The notes beneath the pieces are model-generated. The model saw nothing but the letters and a program-made list of their open reading frames with translations, did not search any database and was not told the DNA's origin. This document shows, piece by piece, positions 29,165 through 37,835 of a stretch of 43,224 nt of DNA (its first letter is position 1; the number at the start of each line of letters is the position of its first letter). Origin of the DNA: Pseudomonas sp. (lineage in GTDB: Bacteria; Pseudomonadota; Gammaproteobacteria; Pseudomonadales; Pseudomonadaceae); NCBI GenBank assembly GCA_022448005.1, contig JAKUTK010000010.1, forward strand, positions 11,115 through 54,338, read 5' to 3'. A program made the position numbers and the translations under genes.

Positions 29165-29184
29165 ATATCGGTAAAAAACGATAT
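29165..29184 (-). promoter_or_regulatory. Putative ArsR-family operator
   Basis: ATATCG-N8-CGATAT is a perfect 6-bp inverted repeat beginning 40 bases before the regulator start and overlapping the AT-rich stretch (TATATA on the minus strand) that could serve as the -10 element. A related palindromic ATATCGCGAT lies nearer the start at about 29143. Confidence 0.5.
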
Positions 29185-29307
29185 GAGATCGATTCGGTTA
29201 ATGGTGGTTATCGTTGATATTGATCTGCAGGGTTCCTACCGCTGCGGCTTCAATGGTTGCTGCTGTCCTGTAGAATCGCGGGCTGATCTTTTCGAGGGCA
29301 TATGACT

Positions 29308-29781
29308 ATGCGAATCGGCCACGGCTACGACGTGCATCGTTTTGGTGAAGGTGATTTCGTCACCCTTGGTGGGGTACGAATTGCTCACAGGTTCGGCCTG
29401 CTCGCGCATTCGGACGGTGACGTATTGCTGCACGCCCTGAGCGATGCATTGCTTGGCGCGGCGGCGCTTGGTGATATCGGTAAGCACTTCCCGGACACCG
29501 ATCCGGCCTTCAAGGGGGCCGATAGCCGCGTCCTGCTGCGTCATGTGCTCAAACAGGTGCAAAGCAAGGGCTGGAAGGTTGGCAACATTGACGCCACCAT
29601 CGTTGCCCAGGCACCCAAGATGGCTCCACATATCGAGGCCATGCGAACCCTGATCGCCGAAGACCTGCAAGTCGGCCTGGATCAGGTCAACGTCAAGGCC
29701 ACCACTACCGAGAAGCTTGGTTTTACCGGACGTGAAGAAGGCATTGCCGTGCATGCCGTCGCGCTGCTGGTCGGCGCATGA
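29308..29781 (+). CDS. ispF: 2-C-methyl-D-erythritol 2,4-cyclodiphosphate synthase
   Basis: MEP-pathway cyclase of 157 residues. Metal ligands D8 and H10 sit in [13 protein letters not shown]42-region [19 protein letters not shown] follows, and the C-terminal [20 protein letters not shown] is typical. ATG 29308 matches the family start; ATG 29302, two codons earlier, is closer to GAGGG and cannot be excluded. It overlaps truD by four bases. Confidence 0.95.
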   Translation: MRIGHGYDVHRFGEGDFVTLGGVRIAHRFGLLAHSDGDVLLHALSDALLGAAALGDIGKHFPDTDPAFKGADSRVLLRHVLKQVQSKGWKVGNIDATIVAQAPKMAPHIEAMRTLIAEDLQVGLDQVNVKATTTEKLGFTGREEGIAVHAVALLVGA

Positions 29782-30818
29782 CCGAGGATCAGTTGCTCGG
29801 CCCAATGGCGCACGGAGGGGCCTGTGGCTCCGCCATGCTCAAGGCTGTAGCGGAGGACTTCCAGGTCGACGAGGTCCTCGACATCCCCTTGTCTGGTGCC
29901 GGTGAGCATCTGTGGCTCTGGGTGGAAAAGCGCAACCTTAACACCGAGGAGGCTGCGCGACGATTGGCGCGGGCTGCTGGCGTTCCGCTGCGCAACATCA
30001 GCTATGCCGGCTTGAAAGATCGTCAGGCGCTGACCCGCCAGTGGTTCAGTCTGCATCTGCCGGGTAAAGCTGATCCTGCATTGGCCAGGGCGGAAGACGA
30101 GACCCTGAAGATTCTCCAGAGCGGCCGTCATCAGCGAAAACTGCAGCGCGGTGCCCATTCGGCCAATGGCTTCACCCTTCGCTTGACGCAGCTGAAGGCT
30201 GATCACGCCGGACTCGATGCGCGTCTCGAGCGAATCAAGAGGGAAGGTGTACCCAACTATTTTGGCCTGCAGCGCTTCGGTCATGAGGGTGGAAATGTCC
30301 ACGGCGCCCGCGAGTATGCGGATAGGCAAGAGCTGCCGGTACAGCGCAATCTCCGCTCACGTCTGCTATCGGCGGGGCGTAGTTATCTGTTCAATCGAGT
30401 GTTAGCTGAGCGCGTTGCGGCGGGTAGTTGGAAGCAGGCGCGAGTCGGTGATCTGCTGGCCTTCACCGACAGCCGCAGCTTCTTTCCTGCCGGCGAGGCT
30501 GAATGCAGCGATCCACGGCTGGCCGTGCTGGATCTGCATCCGACCGGTCCGCTCTGGGGCGCCGGTGAATCGCCCGCCTCGGGCGATGTTCAAGCACTGG
30601 AGATGCAGGTTGCCGCAACGGAGCCGTCAATCGCCAAGTGGCTCGCAGAAGCCGGAATGAAGCATGAACGGCGCATTCTTCGCCTCCCCATGGACGGCTT
30701 GTCGTGGCATTATCCCGAGCCTGACATTCTGCAACTTGAATTCGTCCTGCCGACAGGATGCTTTGCCACTGCTGTGGTGCGCGAACTGGTCAGCTTGGCA
30801 GGGCAGACGGACATCTGA
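29778..30818 (+). CDS. truD: tRNA pseudouridine(13) synthase
   Basis: Makes pseudouridine at position 13 of tRNA-Glu. It has 346 residues with [15 protein letters not shown] near residue 30, the catalytic aspartate in [15 protein letters not shown] near residue 80, and the TruD insertion-domain segment [16 protein letters not shown] near residue 157. It is translationally coupled at both ends, overlapping ispF by four bases and surE by one (TGATG). Confidence 0.95.
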   Translation: MTEDQLLGPMAHGGACGSAMLKAVAEDFQVDEVLDIPLSGAGEHLWLWVEKRNLNTEEAARRLARAAGVPLRNISYAGLKDRQALTRQWFSLHLPGKADPALARAEDETLKILQSGRHQRKLQRGAHSANGFTLRLTQLKADHAGLDARLERIKREGVPNYFGLQRFGHEGGNVHGAREYADRQELPVQRNLRSRLLSAGRSYLFNRVLAERVAAGSWKQARVGDLLAFTDSRSFFPAGEAECSDPRLAVLDLHPTGPLWGAGESPASGDVQALEMQVAATEPSIAKWLAEAGMKHERRILRLPMDGLSWHYPEPDILQLEFVLPTGCFATAVVRELVSLAGQTDI

Positions 30819-31567
30819 TGCGTATTCTGATCGCCAACGACGACGGGGTGTATGCACCTGGGCTCGCCGCGCTTTATGACGCGCTGGCGGATTATGCCGA
30901 GTGCAGGGTGGTGGCCCCAATCCAGGACATGAGCGGCGCCAGCAGTGCGCTGACCCTGGATCGCCCGCTTCATACCACAACCATGCCCAATGGTTTTATC
31001 GGCGTGAACGGTACGCCTACGGATTGCGTTCATCTGGGCATCAACGGCCTGCTGGAGGACGTGCCCGACATGGTGGTTTCCGGTATTAATCTGGGCGCCA
31101 ATCTTGGCGACGACGTGCTGTATTCCGGTACTGTCGCCGCAGCCATCGAAGGCCGATTCACTGGCAAGCCCGCGTTCGCTTTTTCCCTGGTGTCGCGGCT
31201 GACCGATAACTTGCCTACAGCCGCCTACGTTGCGCGCAAGCTGGTCGAGCATCAGGCCTCGCTTGAGCTTCCGCCGCGTACGGTGTTGAGTGTCAATGTT
31301 CCAAACCTGCCGCTGGATCACCTGCGCGGCATCCAGCTGACGCGCCTGGGCCATCGAAGCAGGGCCAAGCCGCCTGTGAAGCAGGCTAATCCGCGTGGCA
31401 AGGATGGTTACTGGATTTCGGTGGCTGGGGACGTTGAAGACGGCGGGCCAGGCACCGATTTTCATGCGGTAATGCAGGGCTACGTTTCGATTACGCCATT
31501 GCAGTTGGATCGAACCTTTCATGAGGCCTTTGATGGCCTCAACAGTTGGCTGGAGGGCGTGTTGTGA
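30818..31567 (+). CDS. surE: 5'/3'-nucleotidase SurE
   Basis: Metal-dependent nucleoside monophosphate phosphatase linked to stationary-phase survival, 249 residues. The metal site NDDGVYAPG follows the start directly (residues 7-15), with [14 protein letters not shown] near 38, [11 protein letters not shown] near 67 and [13 protein letters not shown] near 88. It belongs to the classic truD-surE-pcm-nlpD-rpoS string and overlaps pcm by four bases. Confidence 0.96.
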   Translation: MRILIANDDGVYAPGLAALYDALADYAECRVVAPIQDMSGASSALTLDRPLHTTTMPNGFIGVNGTPTDCVHLGINGLLEDVPDMVVSGINLGANLGDDVLYSGTVAAAIEGRFTGKPAFAFSLVSRLTDNLPTAAYVARKLVEHQASLELPPRTVLSVNVPNLPLDHLRGIQLTRLGHRSRAKPPVKQANPRGKDGYWISVAGDVEDGGPGTDFHAVMQGYVSITPLQLDRTFHEAFDGLNSWLEGVL

Positions 31568-32241
31568 ACCGCGGATCCGATGACCTGCTGCGCCACGGCA
31601 CCGGGATGACCTCGCAACGCACCCGTGACCGACTGATTCAGCGGCTCTACGAGGAAGGGTTGTCAGACCCTCGCGTGCTTGAGGTGATTCGGCGCACGCC
31701 GCGCCATCTGTTCGTTGATGAAGCACTGGCTCACCGCGCCTACGAAGACACCGCCCTGCCTATCGGCCATAACCAGACCATCTCGCAGCCCTTCATGGTG
31801 GCGCGTATGAGCGAGCTGCTGCTCGCTGACGGCCCGCTTGACAAGGTCTTGGAGATTGGCACCGGTTCCGGCTATCAAACAGCTGTGCTGGCACAGCTGG
31901 TCGAGCGGGTGTTCTCGGTAGAGCGAATCCAGGCGCTGCAGGACCGCGCCAAAGAGCGCCTGGTCGAACTCAAGTTGCGCAACGTGGTCTTTCGCTGGGG
32001 TGATGGTTGGGAGGGCTGGCCTGCGCTGGCTCCTTACAACGGCATCATCGTTACCGCGGCGGCAGCCGACGTGCCCCAGGCTCTGCTCGATCAACTGGCC
32101 CCCGGCGGGCGGCTGGTTATCCCGGTCGGGGTTGGCGAAGTCCAGCAATTGATGCTGATCATTCGAGAGGAAGACGGTTTTTCCCGCCATCTGCTGGATA
32201 CCGTGCGCTTCGTGCCGCTGCTCAATGGACCTGTAGTTTGA
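31564..32241 (+). CDS. pcm: Protein-L-isoaspartate O-methyltransferase
   Basis: Repairs isoaspartyl damage in aged proteins using S-adenosylmethionine. It shows [19 protein letters not shown], the SAM motif [15 protein letters not shown] and the conserved LVIPVG near the end. I chose GTG 31564 because GGAGG lies seven bases upstream and it overlaps the surE stop (GTGA), giving 225 residues. ATG 31606 gives the 211-residue form typical of some Pseudomonas annotations but has no clear ribosome-binding site. Both keep the entire catalytic domain. Confidence 0.93.
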   Translation: MNRGSDDLLRHGTGMTSQRTRDRLIQRLYEEGLSDPRVLEVIRRTPRHLFVDEALAHRAYEDTALPIGHNQTISQPFMVARMSELLLADGPLDKVLEIGTGSGYQTAVLAQLVERVFSVERIQALQDRAKERLVELKLRNVVFRWGDGWEGWPALAPYNGIIVTAAAADVPQALLDQLAPGGRLVIPVGVGEVQQLMLIIREEDGFSRHLLDTVRFVPLLNGPVV

Positions 32242-32258
32242 TCACAGCGGATGGAAGC

Positions 32259-33194
32259 ATGAAAAACGCGTTGCTGTTGTACGCCAAAGGTATGGCGATG
32301 GGTGCGGCTGATGTGGTGCCTGGCGTCTCCGGTGGAACCGTGGCATTCATAACCGGAATCTACGATGAATTGCTGCGCTCCATCGGCGCGGTGCCGAATG
32401 CCATTCCGGCGCTGTTGAAGGGACGCATCGCCGAAGCATGGCGCACCGCCAACGCCAGCTTTCTACTGGTGCTGTTCGCCGGCATTCTGACCAGCGTGCT
32501 CAGCCTGGCGAAACTGATTACCTATTTGCTCGAGCAACACCCGATTCCGGTGTGGTCTTTTTTCTTTGGTCTGATCTTGGTTTCCGTGCATTTAGTCAGC
32601 AAGGAAATCCAGCGTCGCAACCTGTCGCGGTTGATCAGCTTGTGTCTTGGCGTCGGTTTTGCCTACTGGATTACAGTTGCCGCACCCATGCAGTGGAGTG
32701 CCAGCAGCGTCAGCCTGTTTTTTGCTGGCGCCATCGCCATCTGCGCCATGATCCTGCCGGGTATATCCGGCAGCTTCATTCTGGTGTTGCTAGGCCTTTA
32801 TCCTGTGGTTCTAGGTGCAGTCAAAGCCTTGGATTTAGGGGTCATGTTGACCTTTGCCGCCGGTTGCCTGGTCGGCTTGTTGAGCTTTGCACGTGTCCTC
32901 AGCTGGGTCCTGCGCCGCTGGCGCGATCTCACTCTGGCATTTCTTACGGGACTGATGCTTGGTTCACTGAACAAGGTCTGGCCATGGAAAGAAACGCTTA
33001 CCTGGCGCACCAACTCGCACGGTGAACAAGTGCCGCTGCTGGAGCAGAACCTTCTTCCGAGCGCCTATGGCGATCTGACCGGGCAGGATCCGCAGCTTTT
33101 GCTGGCGATCTTGCTCGCGGTAGCCGGTATCGCCCTGGTGCTTGGGTTGGAGTGGTTTGCCGGACGTCACCAGCCAGTCGCGCAAAGCGTCTGA
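32259..33194 (+). CDS. DUF368 membrane protein, PopT-type undecaprenyl phosphate translocase
   Basis: Polytopic inner-membrane protein of 311 residues with about eight helices and the two DUF368 repeats: GMAMGAADVVPGVSGGTVAF near residue 10 and AICAMILPGISGSFILVLLG near residue 162. These paired PG[VI]SG motifs mark the inverted-repeat core. DUF368 (PopT) and DedA (UptA) proteins have been shown in other bacteria to recycle undecaprenyl phosphate across the membrane; I infer the same here. It is inserted between pcm and nlpD, 17 bases after pcm. Confidence 0.88.
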   Translation: MKNALLLYAKGMAMGAADVVPGVSGGTVAFITGIYDELLRSIGAVPNAIPALLKGRIAEAWRTANASFLLVLFAGILTSVLSLAKLITYLLEQHPIPVWSFFFGLILVSVHLVSKEIQRRNLSRLISLCLGVGFAYWITVAAPMQWSASSVSLFFAGAIAICAMILPGISGSFILVLLGLYPVVLGAVKALDLGVMLTFAAGCLVGLLSFARVLSWVLRRWRDLTLAFLTGLMLGSLNKVWPWKETLTWRTNSHGEQVPLLEQNLLPSAYGDLTGQDPQLLLAILLAVAGIALVLGLEWFAGRHQPVAQSV

Positions 33195-33224
33195 ACCGAC
33201 TTTGTCGATCTTAGGGAGCGGGTA

Positions 33225-34067
33225 TTGAAGCTCACAGCCAGCACGCGGTGGATACGCAGTTCCTCATTCCGTTGCGCGCTTGTCGCCTTGTTGGCGGGTT
33301 CGTTATTGGCCGGGTGCGCCAGCTCGCCTTCAGGCGGCGTGAGCGTTGTTGATCGCAATAACCGGGACCGTGTCACCAGCGGCCATTACACGGTTCAGCG
33401 CGGCGACTCACTTTGGTCGATTGCTTTCCGCTTTGGCTGGGATTGGCGCGACCTGGCACGGGTGAACAATATCCGTCCGCCGCATGTCATCTATCCGGGT
33501 CAGACGATTCGCTTCAGTGGCCAGGTGCCCCGTGCCGTTGCCGCTCGTCCGGAAACCAAAACCCCGCCTCCTGTCTTCCGCACGCCAACCATTGTCACCA
33601 ACCCGGTGCCAACGCCACCACCTTTGACGCGTCCGAGCGCACCGGCGGCCAGACCTGCCGCGCCGAGTACTCCGATCAAGGCAGTGACCCGGTCTGCAAG
33701 CGGTTGGGCCTGGCCTGCAGGGGGGGCTGTGATAGGTCGATTTTCCTCAAACGGAAGTTTGAATAAAGGAATTGATATCGCCGGGGAATTAGGACAGCCT
33801 GTTTTAGCTGCTTCTGATGGGGCTGTTGTGTACGCCGGCAGTGGTTTACGGGGTTACGGCGAACTTGTGATCATCAAGCACAGCGATACCTATGTAAGTG
33901 CCTACGGCCACAACCGCAGGCTGCTGGTTCAGGAGGGTCAACAAGTCAAAGCTGGGCAGACCATTGCCGAGATGGGATCGACTGGAACCGACCGGGTGAA
34001 ACTGCACTTTGAGATTCGCCGCCAAGGCAAGCCTGTAGATCCGCTGCAATACCTGCCAAAGCGATGA
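33225..34067 (+). CDS. nlpD: NlpD-type lipoprotein, LysM and degenerate M23 peptidase domains
   Basis: Outer-membrane lipoprotein that activates periplasmic amidases for septal peptidoglycan splitting. It has 280 residues: lipobox LLAGC near residue 30, one LysM domain (HYTVQRGDSLWSIAFRFGWD, about 52-71), a Pro/Thr-rich linker (about 105-150), and an M23/LytM domain (about 165-278). The LytM zinc ligands are not conserved (NKGIDIAG in place of HxGxD), the expected non-catalytic activator form. The start codon is TTG 33225 after GGGAG; no ATG gives a complete signal peptide. The rpoS promoter is embedded in its 3' half, as in other pseudomonads. Confidence 0.92.
   Translation: MKLTASTRWIRSSSFRCALVALLAGSLLAGCASSPSGGVSVVDRNNRDRVTSGHYTVQRGDSLWSIAFRFGWDWRDLARVNNIRPPHVIYPGQTIRFSGQVPRAVAARPETKTPPPVFRTPTIVTNPVPTPPPLTRPSAPAARPAAPSTPIKAVTRSASGWAWPAGGAVIGRFSSNGSLNKGIDIAGELGQPVLAASDGAVVYAGSGLRGYGELVIIKHSDTYVSAYGHNRRLLVQEGQQVKAGQTIAEMGSTGTDRVKLHFEIRRQGKPVDPLQYLPKR
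33748..33761 (+). promoter_or_regulatory. PsrA-like box inside nlpD, upstream of rpoS
   Basis: CAAACGGAAGTTTG is a perfect match to the PsrA palindrome (G/C)AAAC-N2-4-GTTT(G/C). It lies about 405 bases before the rpoS ATG, in a locally AT-rich stretch (33740-33815) unlike the flanking GC-rich coding sequence. That fits the long-leader rpoS promoter of pseudomonads. Confidence 0.6.
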
Positions 34068-34165
34068 TTTGATTCAACCTGTTCCGGCCCTAGGAGGGGC
34101 TTGAGCGATGCCAGGGAACGCGTGCCGCCCAAGCCTGTTGTCGAACTCAGAACAGGAAAACAATA

Positions 34166-35200
34166 ATGGCTCTCAAAAAAGAAGTGCCGGAGTTTGACGT
34201 AGACGATGCTGTTCTACTCATGGAACCGTCTCTGAATGTAGATCCGGATGCCGAGATCTCCCGAGTCGGTTCAGGTGGCACCAAGTCCAAGACCGCAACG
34301 GTCAAGCAACACAAATTCATCGATTACACTCGCGCGCTCGACGCCACCCAGCTTTACCTCAACGAAATCGGTTTTTCCCCCCTGCTGACGCCCGAACAGG
34401 AAAAGCACTTCGCGCGTCTTGCCCAGAAGGGCGATCCGGCAGGCCGCAAGCGCATGATCGAGAGTAATCTGCGGCTGGTCGTGAAGATCGCGCGGCGCTA
34501 CGTCAATCGCGGTCTGTCTTTGCTGGACTTGGTGGAGGAAGGCAATCTCGGCCTGATTCGCGCAGTCGAGAAGTTCGATCCAGAGCGTGGTTTCCGCTTC
34601 TCGACCTACGCCACCTGGTGGATCAGGCAGACGATCGAGCGAGCGATCATGAATCAGACACGGACCATTCGTTTGCCGATTCATGTGGTCAAGGAGCTGA
34701 ACGTGTACCTGCGGGCAGCGCGCGAGCTGACGCAGAAGCTCGATCACGAGCCTAGCCCCGAGGAAATCGCCAACCTGCTTGAAAAGCCGGTTGCTGAGGT
34801 CAAGCGAATGCTGGGGCTGAACGAGCGGGTGACCTCTGTCGACGTCTCGCTAGGGCCGGATACTGACAAGACCTTGCTTGATACCCTGACCGATGACCGA
34901 CCAAGCGACCCGTGCGAGCTTTTGCTTGACGACGATCTGTCCGAGAGCATCGATCAATGGCTATCCGACTTGACTGAGAAACAGCGGGAAGTGGTTATTC
35001 GACGCTTCGGTCTGCGGGGCCATGAAAGCTGCACCCTGGAAGAGGTTGGTCAGGAAATTGGCTTAACTCGAGAGCGGGTTCGTCAGATCCAGGTCGAAGC
35101 ACTCAAGCGTTTGCGTGAGATCCTTGAGCGCAACGGCCTGCCCTGTGCGTCCCTTTTGCGCTCGACCTTTTTGCCCTCCTGCCCCTACCCCTGCTGGTAA
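34166..35200 (+). CDS. rpoS: RNA polymerase sigma factor RpoS, with altered C-terminus
   Basis: Stationary-phase/general stress sigma factor. The reading frame has 344 residues. Sigma-70 region 1.2 begins near [18 protein letters not shown], region 2 contains [18 protein letters not shown] and region 4.2 [22 protein letters not shown]. The normal Pseudomonas protein is about 334 residues and ends soon after NGLSS..LFQ; here the tail after ERNGL reads [19 protein letters not shown]. The extra ten or so residues, rich in Pro and Cys, look like read-through of the usual stop or a small frameshift. The DNA-binding core is intact, so it is probably functional. AGGAAA precedes the ATG. Confidence 0.95.
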   Translation: MALKKEVPEFDVDDAVLLMEPSLNVDPDAEISRVGSGGTKSKTATVKQHKFIDYTRALDATQLYLNEIGFSPLLTPEQEKHFARLAQKGDPAGRKRMIESNLRLVVKIARRYVNRGLSLLDLVEEGNLGLIRAVEKFDPERGFRFSTYATWWIRQTIERAIMNQTRTIRLPIHVVKELNVYLRAARELTQKLDHEPSPEEIANLLEKPVAEVKRMLGLNERVTSVDVSLGPDTDKTLLDTLTDDRPSDPCELLLDDDLSESIDQWLSDLTEKQREVVIRRFGLRGHESCTLEEVGQEIGLTRERVRQIQVEALKRLREILERNGLPCASLLRSTFLPSCPYPCW

Positions 35201-35310
35201 GGAGCACGCCACTGTCCCCGGCATAGCCTGGAGCGGTAGCTTGTCTGGCCGTTATGGAAGAGGGCAGCATTAACTCCATCGGTACGATTTTCCCCAGAGG
35301 CGATCCGTTA

Positions 35311-35328
35311 TGTAGGCATTTGCTTACA
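35311..35328 (+). promoter_or_regulatory. GacA upstream activating sequence for rsmZ
   Basis: TGTAGG-CATTTG-CTTACA matches the GacA box TGTAAG-N6-CTTACA with one mismatch. It lies about 180 bases before the predicted sRNA start, the usual spacing for Gac-controlled Rsm RNAs. A second dyad, CTTACAAGCTTTGTAAG, overlaps it at 35323-35339. Confidence 0.75.
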
Positions 35329-35465
35329 AGCTTTGTAAGCCAAGCCTGTAGAGTCAGCCGAGTGGATCGCTATAGTAAGAAAAGCATACTGATAACCCTA
35401 TGTTTTTATTAGAAAATAAATTTTTTATGAATAGTGGCCTTGTTGCCACCATGCATTTTTCACAG

Positions 35466-35494
35466 TTGTCGTTGTCGCTCAAAGCTCTAGTATT
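35466..35494 (+). promoter_or_regulatory. Sigma-70 promoter of rsmZ
   Basis: TTGTCG (35466-35471), a 17-base spacer and TAGTAT (35489-35494) predict a start near 35500. The match is moderate, as is common for a promoter needing an activator. Confidence 0.5.
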
Positions 35495-35499
35495 GCAAC

Positions 35500-35638
35500 T
35501 GTGTTCAGGGACAAGCACAGCCGGCATGGATGTCGAGCAGGATCAACCGCTGGAGGCGGTTTCATCAGGACGATGAGTAGGAAAAAAAAGGAAGTAGGGA
35601 AGGAGGCGGGCGGGGGTTAACCCCCGCCCCTTTTTTTT
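35500..35638 (+). ncRNA. rsmZ: RsmZ-family regulatory sRNA
   Basis: Small RNA that sequesters the translational repressor RsmA/CsrA under Gac control. Nine GGA motifs occur between 35509 and 35604, several in hairpin loops: TGTG-TTCAGGGACAAG-CACA, CCGC-TGGAG-GCGG and TCATC-AGGA-CGATGA. The RNA ends with a strong intrinsic terminator. Its position just after rpoS matches rsmZ in other pseudomonads, and a GacA box lies upstream. RsmY is less likely given the location. In P. aeruginosa fdxA follows; it is absent here. Ends are estimated. Confidence 0.85.
35606..35638 (+). terminator. Intrinsic terminator of rsmZ
   Basis: GGGCGGGGG and CCCCCGCCC pair perfectly around TTAA, followed by eight T residues (35631-35638). 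Confidence 0.92.
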
Positions 35639-35722
35639 GCCTGGCATTTTTGTTGGGGCGGTGCGCGAACCACTGCATGGGTAGACGGCCTAACAGCTAT
35701 AACCTATTCAGAGGAGCAAACC

Positions 35723-35869
35723 ATGAACGGCAACGAACGTAATCAACCGGCCCAGCCTGGGCGGGATGAAGAAGATCCGGTTAAACGTAATCCCGATGAG
35801 GCTGATGACGACCAGCTGGATGAGGCCCTCGAAGAGACTTTCCCTGCGAGTGACCCAATATCTCCGTAA
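35723..35869 (+). CDS. 48-residue acidic protein with conserved C-terminal EETFPASDP motif
   Basis: A short, highly charged protein without cysteine, membrane helix or signal. It starts MNGNERNQPAQPG, and its last third, LDEALEETFPASDPISP, matches a motif shared by many tiny bacterial proteins of unknown function, often stress-linked. GAGGAG stands seven bases before the ATG. It lies between rsmZ and the NUDIX gene, and converges with the latter, whose stop is only about 20 bases away. I do not know its role. Confidence 0.82.
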   Translation: MNGNERNQPAQPGRDEEDPVKRNPDEADDDQLDEALEETFPASDPISP

Positions 35870-35890
35870 TGGCTGACCGGCGCCCTTCCG

Positions 35891-36304
35891 TTAGTTTGTA
35901 AGCAGCCTATGGCGCAAGGCGGGAAGTACCTGCTCTCGCAGTAATGGCGCTAGGTGCTCCTGGCGCTCTGCATTTAGATCCAGCCATTTCAGCGCGTCTA
36001 TTTCCGCCTGTGCCTTTACCGCGCTTTCCAGGTGGGTGAAGTAGACGTCAGCTTCCACCCAATGATCCGGCTCGTTGGCTGCCCTTGACTGGAAATGGCC
36101 GAGTGAGTCTAGCAACGACGGGTCTATCCGCAGACCCAGTTCTTCGAGCAACTCCCTCTCAACTGCTTGCTGAGGCGTTTCGCCTGCTTCGATTTTTCCG
36201 CCAGGCAACATGAACGCCTGGGTGCCGCGCTTGCGGACAGTCAGGACGCGTCCCGCTTCGTCAAGCAGGCAGGCCGTGGCGATTCTGAGAGTGGTGAAAG
36301 TCAT
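35891..36304 (-). CDS. NUDIX hydrolase
   Basis: Hydrolase of nucleoside diphosphate derivatives, 137 residues. The Nudix box reads GGKIEAGETPQQAVERELL then EELG (about 36-58), matching Gx5Ex7REUxEExGU. The substrate cannot be told; a MutT-like or ADP-sugar role is possible. I chose ATG 36304 because it overlaps the stop of the preceding GNAT gene (ATGA); the alternative start at 36328 would lie inside that gene. Confidence 0.9.
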   Translation of the reverse strand: MTFTTLRIATACLLDEAGRVLTVRKRGTQAFMLPGGKIEAGETPQQAVERELLEELGLRIDPSLLDSLGHFQSRAANEPDHWVEADVYFTHLESAVKAQAEIDALKWLDLNAERQEHLAPLLREQVLPALRHRLLTN

Positions 36305-36723
36305 CGGGTGCTCTCGTTTTCGTGACATAACGCCACGAGGTTTTTGTGTCGGTTGTACCGCTGCAAGCGGGAGGCGAGCGCCTCTGGCAATACAATGGCC
36401 TCAGCGAAGCCCAGTGGTTCATAGAAAGGTACCGTCCTCGGTTCGCAAAACAGCCACACATGCCCTTCGCAGCCAGCCAGTGCCTGCGCAACCAGACGCC
36501 TTCCCAGCCCCTGGCTGCGGTGGTTCGGAGTGACCAGCAAGCCGGTAAGCCATTGCCCGTGGACTATGTCTGAAAGGCATAGGCCGGCAAGAATGTCTGA
36601 GTGTTCGGCGACCCAATAGCAGGCGCCAGCTGGCGCTCGCATATGGCTGCGATGGGCTCGGTAAAACTTGTTGAGTAAGGCTCGGCATTCACCGGGCAGC
36701 TGACGCAGCTGAACGGCTTCCAT
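36301..36723 (-). CDS. GNAT family N-acetyltransferase
   Basis: Acetyl-CoA-dependent transferase of 140 residues. The acetyl-CoA-binding motif A is visible as LLVTPNHRSQGLGRRLVAQAL (about 62-82, with the QGLGRR pyrophosphate loop), and FYEPLGFAEA near residue 104 is the typical final strand. The acceptor is unknown. It is translated together with the NUDIX gene downstream on the same strand. Confidence 0.88.
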   Translation of the reverse strand: MEAVQLRQLPGECRALLNKFYRAHRSHMRAPAGACYWVAEHSDILAGLCLSDIVHGQWLTGLLVTPNHRSQGLGRRLVAQALAGCEGHVWLFCEPRTVPFYEPLGFAEAIVLPEALASRLQRYNRHKNLVALCHENESTR

Positions 36724-37286
36724 TAACAGTTCTCCATCCGTGCTGGCGGATATTAACCGATGTTTGTCTCCTCGGCGGGCCAGCGGAGCTGGCCACCAAT
36801 ACCATCGTCTTGGGCGCGGGGTTCTAGGCTAACCGGCGGGTCGGCTTTAAAGCGGCGATCAAGTGGACAGCTTATTGTTCTCTGCCTGCCTGTGCGAAGG
36901 AAGCAGGGCAGGCACGACCGACTATGCCAAGTGAAGTCGTCCGATCCAGACCCGTCTGACCCGTCCCGCTGCTATCTAACGCAACTGGCAAAGCGCTTCA
37001 CCAAAGCTGTGCTATTGGAGGCAACAACAAACATGTGATTGGAGCTCTTTGCTATGGCTGCCGTATTGGCCGTAACGCCGTTTCGCTAGTTTGCCGTTTC
37101 GTTTGTTTAATACTTAAAAATAGTGTTTATCTGGCTGGTTCGTTAAGTAAAAAAGACACTGAATACAACGATTTACGATGTATACCTAAAATAAAATGAA
37201 CAGTCTCGGCGCGTTCCTGTCATTAACAGTGCGCATCAAATAAGTTGCGTATTCCGCCATAGTTAGCAACAACAAGAGGTGTTGTC
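36724..37286. other. 563-base intergenic region, no supported gene
   Basis: It separates the GNAT gene (minus) from the outer-membrane protein gene (plus). The left half is GC-rich; the right half (37080-37200) is clearly AT-rich with TATACCTAAAATAAAATG near 37180 and probably holds the promoter of the beta-barrel gene. A 92-codon frame at 36760-37038 has no ribosome-binding site or recognisable sequence and was not called. Confidence 0.5.
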
Positions 37287-37802
37287 ATGAACAGACTTTT
37301 CAAAACTACCCTCCTGGTCGCCGCCATGCTTCCCGCTATTGCAGTTGCCGCTCCAGTGGCAGGTGATCGCGAAGTAACCTTGGGTGGTGCGGGCAGCAGC
37401 GATAAGGACTTCGACGATACAGTGTTCTCCCTACAGGGTAGTTGGGGTACATACCTGGACGAGTCCTCCATGTGGGGCGTTCGGCAAACCGTGAATGCTC
37501 GGGATTCAGAAGGGGAAAGCGTGCAGTTCGACGGTTCCACCCGTGTGTTCTACGACTATCACTTCGGTAGCGGCAACACCCGTCCCTTCGTCGGCGTGAG
37601 TGTCGGTGGGATCTATGGCGAGGAGGTTGACGAGACCTTCATGGGCGGTCCAGAAGTCGGTATCAAATACTGGGTGCAGGACAAGACGTTCATCACTGCT
37701 ATGGCCGAGTATCAATTCCTCTTCAAAAGTGGAAGTGATGCGCGGGATCGTTACGATGACGGTGCGTTCTTTTACAGCGTCGGTATCGGCTACAACTACT
37801 GA
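37287..37802 (+). CDS. Small outer-membrane beta-barrel protein
   Basis: Exported protein of 171 residues with a clear signal peptide (hydrophobic core LLVAAMLPAIAVAA, cleavage near residue 22). The mature part alternates polar and hydrophobic residues in eight or so strands rich in Gly, Tyr and Phe, and ends VGIGYNY, the aromatic terminal strand that the Bam complex recognises. It resembles OprF/OmpA-like N-terminal or OmpW-like eight-strand barrels but I cannot place it in a named family. AGAGGTG precedes the ATG. A stem-loop follows. Confidence 0.8.
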   Translation: MNRLFKTTLLVAAMLPAIAVAAPVAGDREVTLGGAGSSDKDFDDTVFSLQGSWGTYLDESSMWGVRQTVNARDSEGESVQFDGSTRVFYDYHFGSGNTRPFVGVSVGGIYGEEVDETFMGGPEVGIKYWVQDKTFITAMAEYQFLFKSGSDARDRYDDGAFFYSVGIGYNY

Positions 37803-37811
37803 GGCTAACGA

Positions 37812-37835
37812 GTGCGATGTTTAACCGCATCGCAC
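37812..37835 (+). terminator. Probable terminator of the beta-barrel gene
   Basis: GTGCGATG and CATCGCAC form a perfect 8-bp stem with an eight-base loop, followed by TTGCTCTTT, ten bases after the stop codon. Confidence 0.6.

Noticed and set aside
33998..34011. GAAACTGCACTTTG as a second PsrA-like box near the nlpD end
   Set aside because: The dyad is imperfect and encodes the conserved KLHFE stretch of the LytM domain, so coding constraint explains it. The box at 33748 is a better match and distance.
36760..37038. 92-codon plus-strand frame in the gap before the beta-barrel gene
   Set aside because: No ribosome-binding site, no recognisable motif, and it runs through a region that reads as noncoding.
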